From positions 28,139-92,138 of the forward strand of contig NZ_JAIMIA010000008.1 of assembly GCF_019966495.1 (NCBI RefSeq): 64,000 nucleotides of DNA, given 5' to 3'. The stretch comes from Tateyamaria pelophila (GTDB lineage Bacteria; Pseudomonadota; Alphaproteobacteria; Rhodobacterales; Rhodobacteraceae). The position numbers were made by a program, and so were the translations under genes. Of this stretch, positions 29,317 to 40,349 are shown piece by piece. Within the stretch, counting starts at the first letter, position 1. Each line of letters begins with the position of its first letter. Below the pieces are notes generated by a model. The model was not told the origin of the DNA and ran no database searches. It saw only the letters and a program-made list of their open reading frames with translations.

Positions 29317-32300
29317 AACAGGCATTATCGGGCGCATGCCCGGCTACCGCGTGGTCATCCTCACTCTGGACAGCCACGCCGCGGGGCCCGCCCGCCGCGC
29401 CATGAAGGTGCTGGAGCGCGACTATCCCGGTCTGGATCTGCAAATCCACGCGGCCGCCGAATGGGGCGAAACGCCGGGTGCCTTTGAGGCCGCCGAAGAG
29501 GCGGTGCGTCATGGCGACATCATCGTTGCCAACCTGTTGTTTCTTGAAGAGCATGTGTCTCGCATTCTGCCTGCCTTGCGGGCGCGCCGCGACCATTGCG
29601 ACGCGATGATCGGCGTCATTGCGGATTCAGACATCGTCAAGCTGACGCGCATGGGCACACTGGACATGGCCAAGCCTGTATCGGGCATTGGCAAACTGAT
29701 GAAACGCCTGCGCGGCTCGTCCAAACCCTCGTCAGAGGATGGGGCCAAAAAGATGCAGATGCTGCGCCGTCTGCCCAAGATTCTGAAATTCCTTCCCGGC
29801 AAGGCGCAGGACCTGCGCGCCTGGTTCCTCGTCATGCAGTACTGGCTCGGTGGCTCGGACGACAATGTCCGCAGCATGATCCAGTTTTTGCTGAACCGCT
29901 ATGCCACGGACACCGCGTGGAAACAGGCCCCGGAGGCCCCGGCCCCGATCGATTACCCCGATACCGGCCTTTACCATCCCGATCTGCCGCAGCGCATCAC
30001 GACGGATCCCGATGATCTGCCCGGCCCCAAAGATCCGGAGCTGACCGTCGGCATCGTCATGCTGCGCTCTTATGTGCTCAGTTCTGACACCGCTCACTAT
30101 GATGGGGTGATCCGTGCGCTGGAGGCCAAGGGCATCCGTGTCCTGCCCGCCTTTGCCGGTGGTCTGGACGCCCGCCCCGCGATCGACGCCTATTTCAAGG
30201 GCAAGATTGACGCCATGATCTCCCTGACGGGGTTCTCGCTGGTGGGCGGGCCCGCGTATAATGACAACGCGGCGGCGATCAAGGTCCTTGCCGATCTGGA
30301 TGTGCCCTATCTTGCCGCCCATTCGCTGGAATTCCAGACGCTTGGCCAATGGGCAAACAGCTCGGGCGGCCTTGGTCCGATCGAGACAACGATGCTGGTC
30401 GCCTTGCCCGAGTTGGATGGGGCCACCTGCCCCACTGTTTTCGGCGGACGTTTGGGGCCAGAAGGCTGCAACGGTTGCGCCTGCAACTGCGCGGTCGCCG
30501 CCGAGCCGAAGGCCATGGTGCCTTGTCAGGAACGGATCGAAAGCCTGACGGAAAAGGTTTTGCGCCTCGGTCGCCTGCGCCGCAAACAGAACGCGGACAA
30601 AAAGATCGCCGTTGTCCTTTTTGGCTTTCCACCCAATGCCGGCGCTGTCGGAACGGCGGCCTATCTCAGTGTGTTTGAAAGCCTTTTCAATACGTTGACT
30701 ACCATGAAGGCACGCGGCTATGACGTGATCGTGCCCGAAACCGTCGATGAATTGCGCGGTCTGGTACTCGGCGGAAACGCAAAGCAGTACGGACAAGAAG
30801 CGAACGTCGCGGCCCATGTCGATGCCGACACCATTGTACGGACGACACCGCCACTCGCGGCGATCGAGGCCGTATGGGGCCCCGCGCCGGGTCGGATCCA
30901 ATCTGATGGCCGCGGTGTATTTGTGCTGGGCAAAGAGCTTGGCAACGTTTTTGTCGGTGTACAACCTGCCTTTGGCTACGAAGGCGACCCGATGCGGTTA
31001 CTCTTCGAAAAAGGGTTTGCGCCGACGCACGCCTTTGTCACGTTCTACCTATGGCTGCGCAACACGTACCAAGCGGATGCTGTGCTGCATTTCGGCATGC
31101 ATGGCGCGCTGGAATTCATGCCAGGCAAGCAAGCAGGCCTAGGAGCGCGGGACTGGCCGGATCGCCTGATCGGCGAAATGCCCAACATCTATCTTTATGC
31201 CGCCAACAACCCCTCCGAGGCGTCGCTGGCCAAGCGCCGCTCCGGTGCAGTGACCATCACCCATCTGACGCCGCCGCTGGCACAATCGGGGCTCTACAAG
31301 GGTCTCGTCGAGTTGAAAGACAGCCTGACGCGCTGGCGCGGGTTGGAGAACGATGACCCGATCAGGGCCGAGTTGGAAGCGTTGATTGCCGAACAGGCGG
31401 AAAACGTCGATATGGGCGGGGCTGCCCCCGAAACGCTGTGGTTGAAGCTGCTTGAAACCGAAGACGCCCTGATCCCGGATGGTCTGCATGTCGTTGGCGC
31501 TCCACTCACAGATGCGGCGCGGGCCGAGTATCTTGACCTGATGCCGCATGCTGACCTCGAAGCGCGCGCCCGTGTGGACGAATTGCTGAAACACGAGACA
31601 GAACTGGGCGCTTTGATGGATGCGCTGGATGCCAAGTACATCCTGCCTGTACCCGGCGGAGACCTGATCCGCTCGTCCGCGATCTTGCCGACGGGCCGTA
31701 ACATTCACGCCTTTGATCCATTCCGGATGCCCACGGCCTTTGCCTGCCGCGATGGAATGAAACAGGCAGATTTGCTGCTTGAAACGCACCCGACTTTGCC
31801 GCGCTCCATTGCGCTGGTGCTTTGGGGCTCCGACAACATCAAATCCGATGGGGTCCCGATTGCACAGGCGCTGGCGTTGATGGGCTGCACGCCCCGTTTC
31901 GACAGCTTTGGCCGTCTGGCGGGCGCGGATCTGATCCCGCTCGAAGAGCTGGGCCGTCCGCGGATCGACGTCGTTATGACCCTGTCTGGCATTTTCCGCG
32001 ACCTGCTGCCGCTGCAAAGCCGGATGCTGGCCGAAGCGGCGCTGAAATGCGCGCAAGCGGATGAGCCACTGGAGCAAAACTTCATCCGGGCCCATGCGCT
32101 CATCTATGCCGAGAAACAGGGCTGCGATCTGGCGACGGCAGCATTGCGGGTCTTTTCCAATGCCGAAGGCGCTTATGGATCGAACGTGAACCAGTTGGTC
32201 GACAGTTCCGCCTTTGGGGACGAGGATGAGTTGGCCGATGCCTACGAGAACCGCAAAAGCTTTGCCTATGGCGTCGACGGCAAGTCGGCGGCCAACCCCA

Positions 32301-32866
32301 AACTGCTTCAGCAGGCCTTGGCGGATGTCGAGGTGGCCTATCAGAACCTGGAATCCGTTGAACTGGGTGTCACCACCGTCGACCACTATTTCGACACGTT
32401 GGGCGGTATTGCGCGGGCAGTGAAACGCGCGCGCGGATCGGATGCGGCCATTTACATCGGTGACCAGACACGCGGGGCGGCCAAAGTGCGGACGCTCAAG
32501 GATCAGGTGGCGCTGGAAACACGTTCCCGCTCGCTCAACCCGAAGTTTTTCGAAGGGTTGCTCAAGCATGGTGCCGAAGGTGTCCGCCAGATCGAAGCCC
32601 AGGTGACCAATACGGTCGGCTGGTCTGCCACGACCGGACAGGTCGACGAGTGGGTGTATCAGCGCATTTCCGAGACCTTTGTTCTGGATGACGAGATGCG
32701 CAAGCGGCTGGCCGATCTGAACCCGACCGCCTCCAGCCGCATGGCCAACCGCCTGCTGGAAGCGTCGGATCGCAACTACTGGCAGCCCGATGCCGAAACC
32801 CTCGCGGCGCTGCAGGATGCAGCGGACGCATTGGAAGACAAGCTCGAAGGGATCGCAGCAGAATGA
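29306..32866 (+). CDS. bchH: Magnesium chelatase subunit H
   Basis: 1186 residues from the ATG at 29306, close to the usual 1190. It binds protoporphyrin IX and inserts Mg2+ with BchI and BchD, which are not in this window. Recognisable segments are [28 protein letters not shown], and the conserved [18 protein letters not shown] near residue 600 with the His/Glu metal-site residues. This is the committed step of bacteriochlorophyll synthesis. Confidence 0.97.
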   Translation: MRDETGIIGRMPGYRVVILTLDSHAAGPARRAMKVLERDYPGLDLQIHAAAEWGETPGAFEAAEEAVRHGDIIVANLLFLEEHVSRILPALRARRDHCDAMIGVIADSDIVKLTRMGTLDMAKPVSGIGKLMKRLRGSSKPSSEDGAKKMQMLRRLPKILKFLPGKAQDLRAWFLVMQYWLGGSDDNVRSMIQFLLNRYATDTAWKQAPEAPAPIDYPDTGLYHPDLPQRITTDPDDLPGPKDPELTVGIVMLRSYVLSSDTAHYDGVIRALEAKGIRVLPAFAGGLDARPAIDAYFKGKIDAMISLTGFSLVGGPAYNDNAAAIKVLADLDVPYLAAHSLEFQTLGQWANSSGGLGPIETTMLVALPELDGATCPTVFGGRLGPEGCNGCACNCAVAAEPKAMVPCQERIESLTEKVLRLGRLRRKQNADKKIAVVLFGFPPNAGAVGTAAYLSVFESLFNTLTTMKARGYDVIVPETVDELRGLVLGGNAKQYGQEANVAAHVDADTIVRTTPPLAAIEAVWGPAPGRIQSDGRGVFVLGKELGNVFVGVQPAFGYEGDPMRLLFEKGFAPTHAFVTFYLWLRNTYQADAVLHFGMHGALEFMPGKQAGLGARDWPDRLIGEMPNIYLYAANNPSEASLAKRRSGAVTITHLTPPLAQSGLYKGLVELKDSLTRWRGLENDDPIRAELEALIAEQAENVDMGGAAPETLWLKLLETEDALIPDGLHVVGAPLTDAARAEYLDLMPHADLEARARVDELLKHETELGALMDALDAKYILPVPGGDLIRSSAILPTGRNIHAFDPFRMPTAFACRDGMKQADLLLETHPTLPRSIALVLWGSDNIKSDGVPIAQALALMGCTPRFDSFGRLAGADLIPLEELGRPRIDVVMTLSGIFRDLLPLQSRMLAEAALKCAQADEPLEQNFIRAHALIYAEKQGCDLATAALRVFSNAEGAYGSNVNQLVDSSAFGDEDELADAYENRKSFAYGVDGKSAANPKLLQQALADVEVAYQNLESVELGVTTVDHYFDTLGGIARAVKRARGSDAAIYIGDQTRGAAKVRTLKDQVALETRSRSLNPKFFEGLLKHGAEGVRQIEAQVTNTVGWSATTGQVDEWVYQRISETFVLDDEMRKRLADLNPTASSRMANRLLEASDRNYWQPDAETLAALQDAADALEDKLEGIAAE

Positions 32867-32890
32867 TCCGTTTGACCATCTCAGATGACA

Positions 32891-32935
32891 GGAGCCTCCG
32901 GCGGGAGTTTTTCTGGCAAGATGAAGCAGGGGATC
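32891..32935 (+). repeat. Extragenic repeat between bchH and bchL
   Basis: CTCC-GGCG-GGAG mini-stem, then GGAGTTTTTCTGGCAAGATG and a purine tail. Its tail is nearly identical to the repeat between bchN and bchB in inverted orientation. It lies in the 121-bp bchH-bchL gap and could mark an mRNA processing or decay boundary. Confidence 0.6.
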
Positions 32936-32948
32936 GCGCCCCCGGTGA

Positions 32949-33886
<938 letters not shown>

Positions 33887-33887
<1 letters not shown>

Positions 33888-34570
33888 TGCCAGCCTATGA
33901 CCAAACCCGCGCCCGGATTGAAGACTATTTCGATCGCACGGCGACCAAGACCTGGGAGCGTCTGACATCGGACGCGCCCGTCAGCCGCATTCGCGAAACC
34001 GTGCGCGCGGGCCGGGACCGGATGCGGGCACTGATGTTATCACGCTTGCCGGAAGACTTGCGCGGCGCGCGGATTCTTGATGCTGGATGCGGTGCAGGGC
34101 CTGCCACGATCGAAATGGCTCAGCGCGGGGCGCAGGTCGTTGCTGTCGACATCTCGCCTCAGTTGATCGATATCGCCAAGCGCCGCCTGCCTACGGACCT
34201 GCACAAACAGGTTCAGTTTCGTGCGGGCGACATGTTTGACCCTGAATTGGGTCAGTTCGACGCCATCATCGCCATGGACAGCATGATTTACTACACCGCT
34301 GATGACATCGGCACCCATCTCGCGGCGCTCGAGTCGCGCGTCTCCGGTCCGATTGTTTTCACCGTGGCACCGCGCACTCCGGCCCTGATGGCCATGTGGT
34401 ATGCAGGCAAGGCGTTTCCCCGCTCTGACCGGTCGCCCGTGATGATCCCACATGCCCACCCTGCCCTCGCCCGCGCGGCCAAGGACAAGGGCGTACGCAG
34501 CACGCTGCGTCCTGTCGACCGGGTCACATCGGGCTTCTACATTTCCGAAGCAATGGAGTTGCGTGCATGA
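33887..34570 (+). CDS. bchM: Mg-protoporphyrin IX O-methyltransferase
   Basis: 227 residues. It methylates the ring C propionate of Mg-protoporphyrin using S-adenosylmethionine, providing the AcsF substrate. Class I methyltransferase fold with ILDAGCGAGPATIEMA (SAM motif I, near residue 65) and VAVDIS. The ATG overlaps the bchL stop by one base, and its own stop overlaps the lhaA start (ATGA). Confidence 0.96.
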
Positions 34571-35991
34571 GCCAGTTGCGGCGCCTCACCACACGGGTTC
34601 TGCCCTTCGCCGATGCGGCCTCCGAAGGATTGCCGCTGAACGAGCTTTTGCGCCTGTCACTGTTTCAGGTGTCGGTCGGCATGGCATCGGTGTTGCTTTT
34701 GGGCACGCTGAACCGGGTGATGATTGTTGAGCTGAACCTCGCCGCGACCATCGTGGCGGTGATGATCGCGCTTCCGGTACTGATTGCGCCGTTCCGGGCC
34801 CTTTTGGGGTTCCGATCCGACACACACAAATCCGCCATCGGCTGGAAGCGGGTGCCCTATATCTGGTTTGGCTCGCTCTGGCAGTTCGGCGGCCTGGCCC
34901 TCATGCCCTTTGCCCTGCTGGTTCTGGGCGGGGATGTTTACATCAAGGTACCCTTTGCAGGCGAAGTCTTTGCCGCTCTTGCCTTCCTCATGACAGGCCT
35001 TGGCCTGCACATGACACAGACAGCCGGGCTGGCGCTGGCCAGTGACCGGGCCACCGATGAAACCCGTCCCCGTGTTGTGGCGCTGCTCTATGTGATGTTC
35101 CTCGTCGGCATGGGTATCTCGGCCTTGATCATCGGTGGATTGCTTCGCAATTACACAGACTTGACCCTGATCCGGGTGGTGCAAGGCGCCGCCGTGGTCG
35201 GCGTGATTCTGAACCTCATCGCCCTGTGGAAACAGGAATCCCTGCAACCCTCGACCAAGCAGGAGCGTGAGGCGCCTCGCCCGCTGTTCCGCGACGCGTG
35301 GAAGGATTTCATGTCCGGTGGACAGGCGGGGCGGCTGTTGGTCTGCGTCTTTGTCGGCACCATGGCGTTCAACATGCAGGACGTTTTGCTCGAGCCTTAT
35401 GGCGGCGAAATCCTGGGTCTTTCGGTTGCGGCGACGACCGTGTTGACCGCCCTGTGGGCCACCGGCGCTTTGGCCGGATTTGCCCTGGCTGGCAAACGGC
35501 TGGCGACGGGATCAGACCCCTACAGGCTGGCCGCGACGGGCATTCTGGCCGGGGTTTGTGCGTTCAGCCTCGTGATCTTTGCGTCGCCCATGCAGGCCAA
35601 CGGATTGTTCTACGTTGGTGCGACGCTGATCGGTTTCGGCAATGGTCTTTTTGCCATTTCAACCCTGACTGCGGCGATGACCATGCCCGCCCATGGCAAA
35701 GCTGGCCGGGGCCTCGCCCTCGGGGCCTGGGGTGCGGCACAGGCAACCGCGGCCGGTATCGCAATTGCAGTTGGAGGTGGCCTGCGTGACTGGGTCAATG
35801 CCATCGCAACGTCCGGCCAGTGGGGCGAGGCATTGAACGCCCCTTCAACCGGATATTCTTTCGTTTACCATGTCGAGATTGGCCTGCTCTTTGTCACTCT
35901 CGCAATTCTGGGACCGCTCGTGCGCCACTCTGGTCCTCTCACCCAGCCGGAAAAGCCTCAGCCCATCGGGTTGATGGATTTTCCCACATGA
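34567..35991 (+). CDS. lhaA: Light-harvesting 1 assembly factor LhaA (PucC family)
   Basis: 474 residues, twelve predicted membrane helices, BCD/PucC branch of the MFS. The branch loop FRALLGFRSDTHKS follows helix 2. In Rhodobacter the LhaA counterpart (F1696) lies between bchM and puhA, as here, and is needed for LH1 antenna assembly. It is paralogous to the PucC-like gene on the other arm. Confidence 0.95.
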   Translation: MSQLRRLTTRVLPFADAASEGLPLNELLRLSLFQVSVGMASVLLLGTLNRVMIVELNLAATIVAVMIALPVLIAPFRALLGFRSDTHKSAIGWKRVPYIWFGSLWQFGGLALMPFALLVLGGDVYIKVPFAGEVFAALAFLMTGLGLHMTQTAGLALASDRATDETRPRVVALLYVMFLVGMGISALIIGGLLRNYTDLTLIRVVQGAAVVGVILNLIALWKQESLQPSTKQEREAPRPLFRDAWKDFMSGGQAGRLLVCVFVGTMAFNMQDVLLEPYGGEILGLSVAATTVLTALWATGALAGFALAGKRLATGSDPYRLAATGILAGVCAFSLVIFASPMQANGLFYVGATLIGFGNGLFAISTLTAAMTMPAHGKAGRGLALGAWGAAQATAAGIAIAVGGGLRDWVNAIATSGQWGEALNAPSTGYSFVYHVEIGLLFVTLAILGPLVRHSGPLTQPEKPQPIGLMDFPT

Positions 35992-36016
35992 CCTTGTCCA
36001 GAAAAGGAAACCTGAC

Positions 36017-36787
36017 ATGACCGGGACATTTTTTGGCGAATTCGATTTGGCGAGCCTGTCACTTTGGCTTTTCTATATCTTCTTTGCCGCCCTGATAATC
36101 TACATCCAACGCGAGAATATGCGCGAAGGCTATCCGCTGGAGGACGACGAGGGCAAAAAGTCCTCGAACCCCAGCCTGTGGCCTATCCCATCCGATAAGA
36201 CTTTCAAGCTGCCTCATGGTCAGGGCGAATTGAAGATGCCGTCCGGGCAGGCCCCCGAGCGCGAGAATCTGGCCATCAAGCGGGTCGGCATGGGCAACGG
36301 GTATCCGCTGGAACCCACCGGTGACCCGATGATCGACGGTGTCGGTCCCGCCTCCTGGGCGCCGCGCCGTGATGCACCGGAGCTGGACGGCCATGGTCAT
36401 CCCAAAATCATACCGATGTCTTCCAACGAGGTGTTCAAGTTCGCCGCCGGCCGTGACCCACGCGGGCTGCCCGTTGTCTCCGGCGATGGTGAAGTGGTCG
36501 GTAAAGTCGTCGATATGTGGATAGATGAGCCCGAACAGCTTGTCCGCTACCTGGAATTCACGCTTGATTCCAAATGGGGCACGGGCAACCGTCTGATACC
36601 TCTTACGATGGCCCGGATCGGCAAGGACAAGGTCAAGGTCAGAAGCCTCTATGGCAAGCATTTCGGCACTGTTCCGTCGATTGCAAGTCCGACGCAGGTC
36701 ACCCTGCTCGAAGAAGACAAGATCTGTGGTTACTACGGCGGCGGCACGCTCTACGCTGATGTCAGCCGTCAGGAAGCCTTGATCTGA
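36017..36787 (+). CDS. puhA: Photosynthetic reaction centre H subunit
   Basis: 256 residues with one N-terminal transmembrane helix (about residues 14-32) and a large cytoplasmic beta domain. Visible motifs are the Arg-rich boundary IQRENMREGYPLE, then GNGYPLEPTGDPMIDGVGPASW and GLPVVSGDGEVVGKV. It caps the L and M subunits and shapes the proton path to QB. The partner genes pufLM are outside the window. RBS is AAAGGAAA. Confidence 0.97.
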   Translation: MTGTFFGEFDLASLSLWLFYIFFAALIIYIQRENMREGYPLEDDEGKKSSNPSLWPIPSDKTFKLPHGQGELKMPSGQAPERENLAIKRVGMGNGYPLEPTGDPMIDGVGPASWAPRRDAPELDGHGHPKIIPMSSNEVFKFAAGRDPRGLPVVSGDGEVVGKVVDMWIDEPEQLVRYLEFTLDSKWGTGNRLIPLTMARIGKDKVKVRSLYGKHFGTVPSIASPTQVTLLEEDKICGYYGGGTLYADVSRQEALI

Positions 36788-36860
36788 AACAGACGACCCG
36801 CGCGGTTTCATGCCGCGCGGGACCACAAGGCAAGCAACGAAAAAGGGGGGAATGTGCGCC

Positions 36861-37496
36861 ATGTCCCACGACGATTTTGAGATTGAGCCCATCCCTGGGC
36901 TTCCCGAACAGCCCCCCGAGGGCGAAGAGATTCTGTGGCGAGGCAAGCCGTCCACAATGGCATTGGCACGCGACGCGCTGAACCTGAACTGGATTATCGG
37001 ATATTTCGCGGTCCTGATGGGCTGGCGCTTTGTCACGGTGGTTGATGTGCTGCCTCTGGGTCAGGCCATTGGGGCCACGGTGCCCTTCCTGCTTCTTGGC
37101 ATGGTCGTCTGCGCCCTGCTGATCGGGGTGGCCTGGGTGCAAGCGCACAACACGGTTTACACGATTACCTCTGCCCGCATCGTCATGCGGATCGGTGCCG
37201 CCCTGACGCTGACGCTCAACCTGCCTTACCGCGAGGTGGGCAATGCGTCGCTCAAGCTGCGCAAGGATGGCACCGGCACGATCGCGCTGGAAACCATCGG
37301 CGACACCACGCTGAGCTATCTGGTGGTCTGGCCCCATGCAAGATCATGGCGCTTCAGCCCTGCGCAGCCTGCGCTGCGCTGCATCCCCGACGCCCAAAGC
37401 GTGGCGCGCATTCTCGCCGAAACCGCCGAAGCGCGCGTCAGCATACCACAGGTGACCCGCAACCCGGCCGCGTTTGACGCGGTGGCGGCGGAGTAA
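36861..37496 (+). CDS. puhB: Photosynthetic complex assembly protein PuhB
   Basis: 211 residues from the ATG at 36861, which has GGGGGGA 9-10 nt upstream; an earlier in-frame ATG at 36852 is too close to that site. Two or three membrane helices (residues about 35-90) are followed by a PH-like domain (YTITSARIVMRIGAALTLTLN). PuhB aids reaction centre and LH1 assembly. The position after puhA is conserved. Confidence 0.92.
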   Translation: MSHDDFEIEPIPGLPEQPPEGEEILWRGKPSTMALARDALNLNWIIGYFAVLMGWRFVTVVDVLPLGQAIGATVPFLLLGMVVCALLIGVAWVQAHNTVYTITSARIVMRIGAALTLTLNLPYREVGNASLKLRKDGTGTIALETIGDTTLSYLVVWPHARSWRFSPAQPALRCIPDAQSVARILAETAEARVSIPQVTRNPAAFDAVAAE

Positions 37497-37501
37497 GCGC
37501 A

Positions 37502-37969
37502 ATGACACATAGCTCAAACGTCCGCATTCACGCCAAGGAAGACCAACTCGTCCCCAAGGTCATGGTTCGGGCCGTCATGGCCCTGCTCCTGTCCATTCTG
37601 GCGCTGGTGACCATCGCAACACTGACGGACCGGCCCCTGGAAAGCACACCCGCCGACAGCGCGATCCTGAGCGAACGGGCCATCTTTCTCTCTGGTGAAT
37701 CCACCGGTGCCGCGCGCGTTTTGGACAGCAACGGCACGGTCTTGGCCGATTTTTCTGCCGATAAGGGCGGCTTTGTCGCCGGCATCGACCGCGTCGTGAA
37801 CCGCGAACGTGCCAAATCGGGGGCAGATATGTCCGCCCCGGTGATGCTGCGCCTGCGCGACGGCAATCGCCTCTCCATTTACGACCCCGAAACGAACTGG
37901 TCAGCCGAACTCATGGGTTTTGGCGCCACCAATCTCCGCACCTTCGCCAGGTTGCTGGAACAACCCTAA
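37502..37969 (+). CDS. puhC: Photosynthetic complex assembly protein PuhC
   Basis: 155 residues with one N-terminal membrane helix (about 24-44) and a periplasmic domain (GGFVAGIDRVVNRERA, LRDGNRLSIYDPETNW). PuhC is an accessory factor for LH1/reaction-centre organisation. It starts 5 bp after puhB, so the genes are coupled. Confidence 0.9.
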   Translation: MTHSSNVRIHAKEDQLVPKVMVRAVMALLLSILALVTIATLTDRPLESTPADSAILSERAIFLSGESTGAARVLDSNGTVLADFSADKGGFVAGIDRVVNRERAKSGADMSAPVMLRLRDGNRLSIYDPETNWSAELMGFGATNLRTFARLLEQP

Positions 37970-37988
37970 TCCCGAGGAGGAAGCCACC

Positions 37989-38285
37989 ATGGGACTACTG
38001 ACGAGAGAAGTCGAGCATGCACCCTGCACTGTCGAGATTTCGCATAAATTCGAAAGCCTGCACGCGCATGTGCGGTTCAACAACGGCGCTGTGATCTATC
38101 CCGGCGACGAAGTACAGGTGGAAGGCCCCGAGATCATGGCCCCCTTCGGTGAAGTCGTCTCCGAAGACCGCCAGGCCACGATCATCCGCGCCAGCAAGCT
38201 GGAACAGCTTTGGACGCGCCTGACCGGTGATTTCGAAGTGATGGAACTTTGCGAGTTTTCCTTTTCCGAAGAGGTGACACTATGA
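37989..38285 (+). CDS. Conserved-position small protein between puhC and acsF (98 aa)
   Basis: 98 residues from the ATG at 37989, preceded by GAGGAAG. Soluble, acidic, mostly beta by composition, with a GAVIYPGDEVQVEGPEI stretch that looks like a small beta-barrel. No catalytic motif is recognised. Its stop overlaps the acsF start (ATGA), so its dose is tied to the cyclase. Candidate roles are a cyclase partner or a pigment-assembly factor; neither is shown by the sequence. Confidence 0.75.
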   Translation: MGLLTREVEHAPCTVEISHKFESLHAHVRFNNGAVIYPGDEVQVEGPEIMAPFGEVVSEDRQATIIRASKLEQLWTRLTGDFEVMELCEFSFSEEVTL

Positions 38286-39388
38286 ACGCTCCACTCAAGC
38301 ACACCGCCGACGCCACCACCGTCGAAGAAGGGCTGGCGATCGCCGAAGCCCAGGACAAGCAATATACCAGCGAAATGGCCACCGAGACGGCCATGGCCAA
38401 CACGCTGCTGACGCCGCGTTTCTACACCACCGATTTCGACGAGTTGGACGCGATCGACGTGTCATCGGTGCGCGAAGACTGGGACGTGCTGATCGCCCAG
38501 ATGGAAGCCGATCCCAACAAGGGCCACTTCAAGAAAAACGAAGACTGGGACCACGTCGATTGGGAGAACATGGAGCCCGAGTTGAAAAAGGAATTCATCG
38601 ATTTTCTGATCAGCTCCTGCACAGCCGAGTTTTCCGGCTGCGTGCTCTACAAGGAAATGAAGCGGCGCGGAAACAACAAGGACATCACACAACTCTTTCA
38701 GCTGATGGCACGGGACGAAGCGCGCCATGCGGGCTTTATCAACGACGCCCTGCGCGAGGCCGGTTTGCGGGTCAACCTCGGCTTCCTGACCCAGAAGAAG
38801 AAATACACTTATTTCCGGCCCAAGTTTATCTACTACGCCACCTATTTGTCGGAAAAGATCGGATACGCGCGGTACATCACGATCTTCCGCCACCTGGAGG
38901 CGCACCCGGAGCATCGGTTCCACCCGATTTTCAAGTGGTTCGAAGAATGGTGCAATGATGAGTTTTCCCATGGCGAGGCTTTTGCGCTGCTGATGAAAAC
39001 CGATCCCAAGCTGACCTCGGGCATCAATGTCTATTGGATCAAGTTCTTCCTCACGGCAGTCTATGCCACGATGTATGTGCGCGACCACCAGCGGCCTGCC
39101 TTCCACAAGGCGCTTGGCGTTGATCCCGACTGGTATGCCCACGAGGTGTTTACCAAAACGTCCAAGATGACCGAACAAATCTATCCGATCACGCTGGATA
39201 TCGAACATCCCCGCTGGCAGCGCAATCTGGAGAAGCTGCAAAAGGCCAATGTGGATATGGTCGACGCAAAGGGATTGAAAAAGTTGGGTGCACAGATCCG
39301 TGCCGGGTGGGCCTTCGTGAATCTCTACACAATCCCCGCCAAGAAACATGCTGTGCCCGCATCCGTGCGCCTGGAACCAGCCTATTGA
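38282..39388 (+). CDS. acsF: Mg-protoporphyrin IX monomethyl ester oxidative cyclase (aerobic)
   Basis: 368 residues. Diiron enzyme that uses O2 to form ring E (protochlorophyllide). Metal-binding helices are seen as SSCTAEFSGCVLYKE near residue 115, ARDEARHAGF near 145 and CNDEFSHGEAF near 225. Its presence marks an organism that makes bacteriochlorophyll under oxic conditions, as expected for the Roseobacter group. The ATG overlaps the preceding stop. Confidence 0.97.
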   Translation: MNAPLKHTADATTVEEGLAIAEAQDKQYTSEMATETAMANTLLTPRFYTTDFDELDAIDVSSVREDWDVLIAQMEADPNKGHFKKNEDWDHVDWENMEPELKKEFIDFLISSCTAEFSGCVLYKEMKRRGNNKDITQLFQLMARDEARHAGFINDALREAGLRVNLGFLTQKKKYTYFRPKFIYYATYLSEKIGYARYITIFRHLEAHPEHRFHPIFKWFEEWCNDEFSHGEAFALLMKTDPKLTSGINVYWIKFFLTAVYATMYVRDHQRPAFHKALGVDPDWYAHEVFTKTSKMTEQIYPITLDIEHPRWQRNLEKLQKANVDMVDAKGLKKLGAQIRAGWAFVNLYTIPAKKHAVPASVRLEPAY

Positions 39389-39407
39389 CCCTTGAACCGG
39401 CATACAC

Positions 39408-39520
39408 ATTTTCCGACGCGGAAAATGGCAGGAAAACGTTGCGTTTTCCTGCACGCACCCTCACCCGGGCGGTGATGTTTTCTGCGTCAGAAAACAGCCG
39501 AAAACCGTGTCGGTTTTCGG
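39408..39520 (+). repeat. Array of four perfect hairpins between acsF and puhE
   Basis: Four inverted repeats, each with a three-base loop: 39408-39426 (8-bp stem ATTTTCCG), 39428-39452 (11-bp stem GCAGGAAAACG), 39476-39496 (9-bp stem TGTTTTCTG) and 39498-39520 (10-bp stem CCGAAAACCG). They come as two close pairs with a 1-bp gap inside each pair and 23 bp between pairs. Every stem contains an A4/T4 tract. They occupy most of the 148-bp gap and could act as mRNA stabilisers, attenuators or repeated operators. Confidence 0.9.
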
Positions 39521-39536
39521 GGACGGGGGCCACACG

Positions 39537-40349
39537 ATGACCCCTTGGATCGCTGCCTTCATTGCGTTGTTTATCTGGTGGTTTTCTACCGGGACTATTC
39601 TGCTGGCCGTCAAATATGCCGATCGCGCGGGCCGCCGCGCCCGCGTCAACACCACGCTCATCGGCCTGCCGCTCCTGGCGGTTGGAGCTTACGGCGCATA
39701 CTGGTCGCAAACCCAGACCGATATTCTGGGCATTTACGTGGCCTTCCTGTCAGCTCTGGCGCTTTGGGGCTGGATCGAACTCGCCTTCCTCACCGGCGTC
39801 ATCACTGGCCCCAACACCTTGCCACTGCCCCCGAACGTGGCCCCGTGGGAGCGTTTCATTCGCGCATGGGGCACACTGGCCTATCACGAGATGCTTCTGG
39901 CCGGCACGCTCATCGCGCTTGGCCTGCTGCTCTGGCACGCACCCAACCCCTTTGGGCTCTGGACCTTTGCAGTCCTCTTTTTCGCGCGCATTTCCGCCAA
40001 GCTGAACCTGTTTTTCGGCGTGCCGCGGATCAATGTGGACTTTCTCCCGGATGCGCTCAGCCATCTGGCCAGTCATTTCCGGATCGCACCGATGAACTGG
40101 CTGTTTCCAATCTCGGTCACTGCTCTCACATTCGCCGTGGCGTGCTGGCTCGAGCGGCTCTATGCCGCTGAAACCGTCGGTGAGATCACCGGCTTTGCGC
40201 TGATGACGGCGCTCACTGCCCTCGCGGCACTCGAACACTGGGTGATGGTTCTTCCCATCCCCGATGAACGGCTCTGGCGCTGGATGCTGCCCGCGCCCAA
40301 ACCCACACCAGAACAACAGACAAACCAAGGGGGGCATCATGGACTTTGA
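39537..40349 (+). CDS. puhE: Photosynthetic complex assembly protein PuhE
   Basis: 270 residues from the ATG at 39537 (GGGG upstream). About seven transmembrane helices; family segments are [31 protein letters not shown] and [14 protein letters not shown]. PuhE modulates reaction centre and bacteriochlorophyll levels in Rhodobacter. It overlaps hemA by 11 bp. The hairpin array upstream may set its expression apart from acsF. Confidence 0.93.
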   Translation: MTPWIAAFIALFIWWFSTGTILLAVKYADRAGRRARVNTTLIGLPLLAVGAYGAYWSQTQTDILGIYVAFLSALALWGWIELAFLTGVITGPNTLPLPPNVAPWERFIRAWGTLAYHEMLLAGTLIALGLLLWHAPNPFGLWTFAVLFFARISAKLNLFFGVPRINVDFLPDALSHLASHFRIAPMNWLFPISVTALTFAVACWLERLYAAETVGEITGFALMTALTALAALEHWVMVLPIPDERLWRWMLPAPKPTPEQQTNQGGHHGL

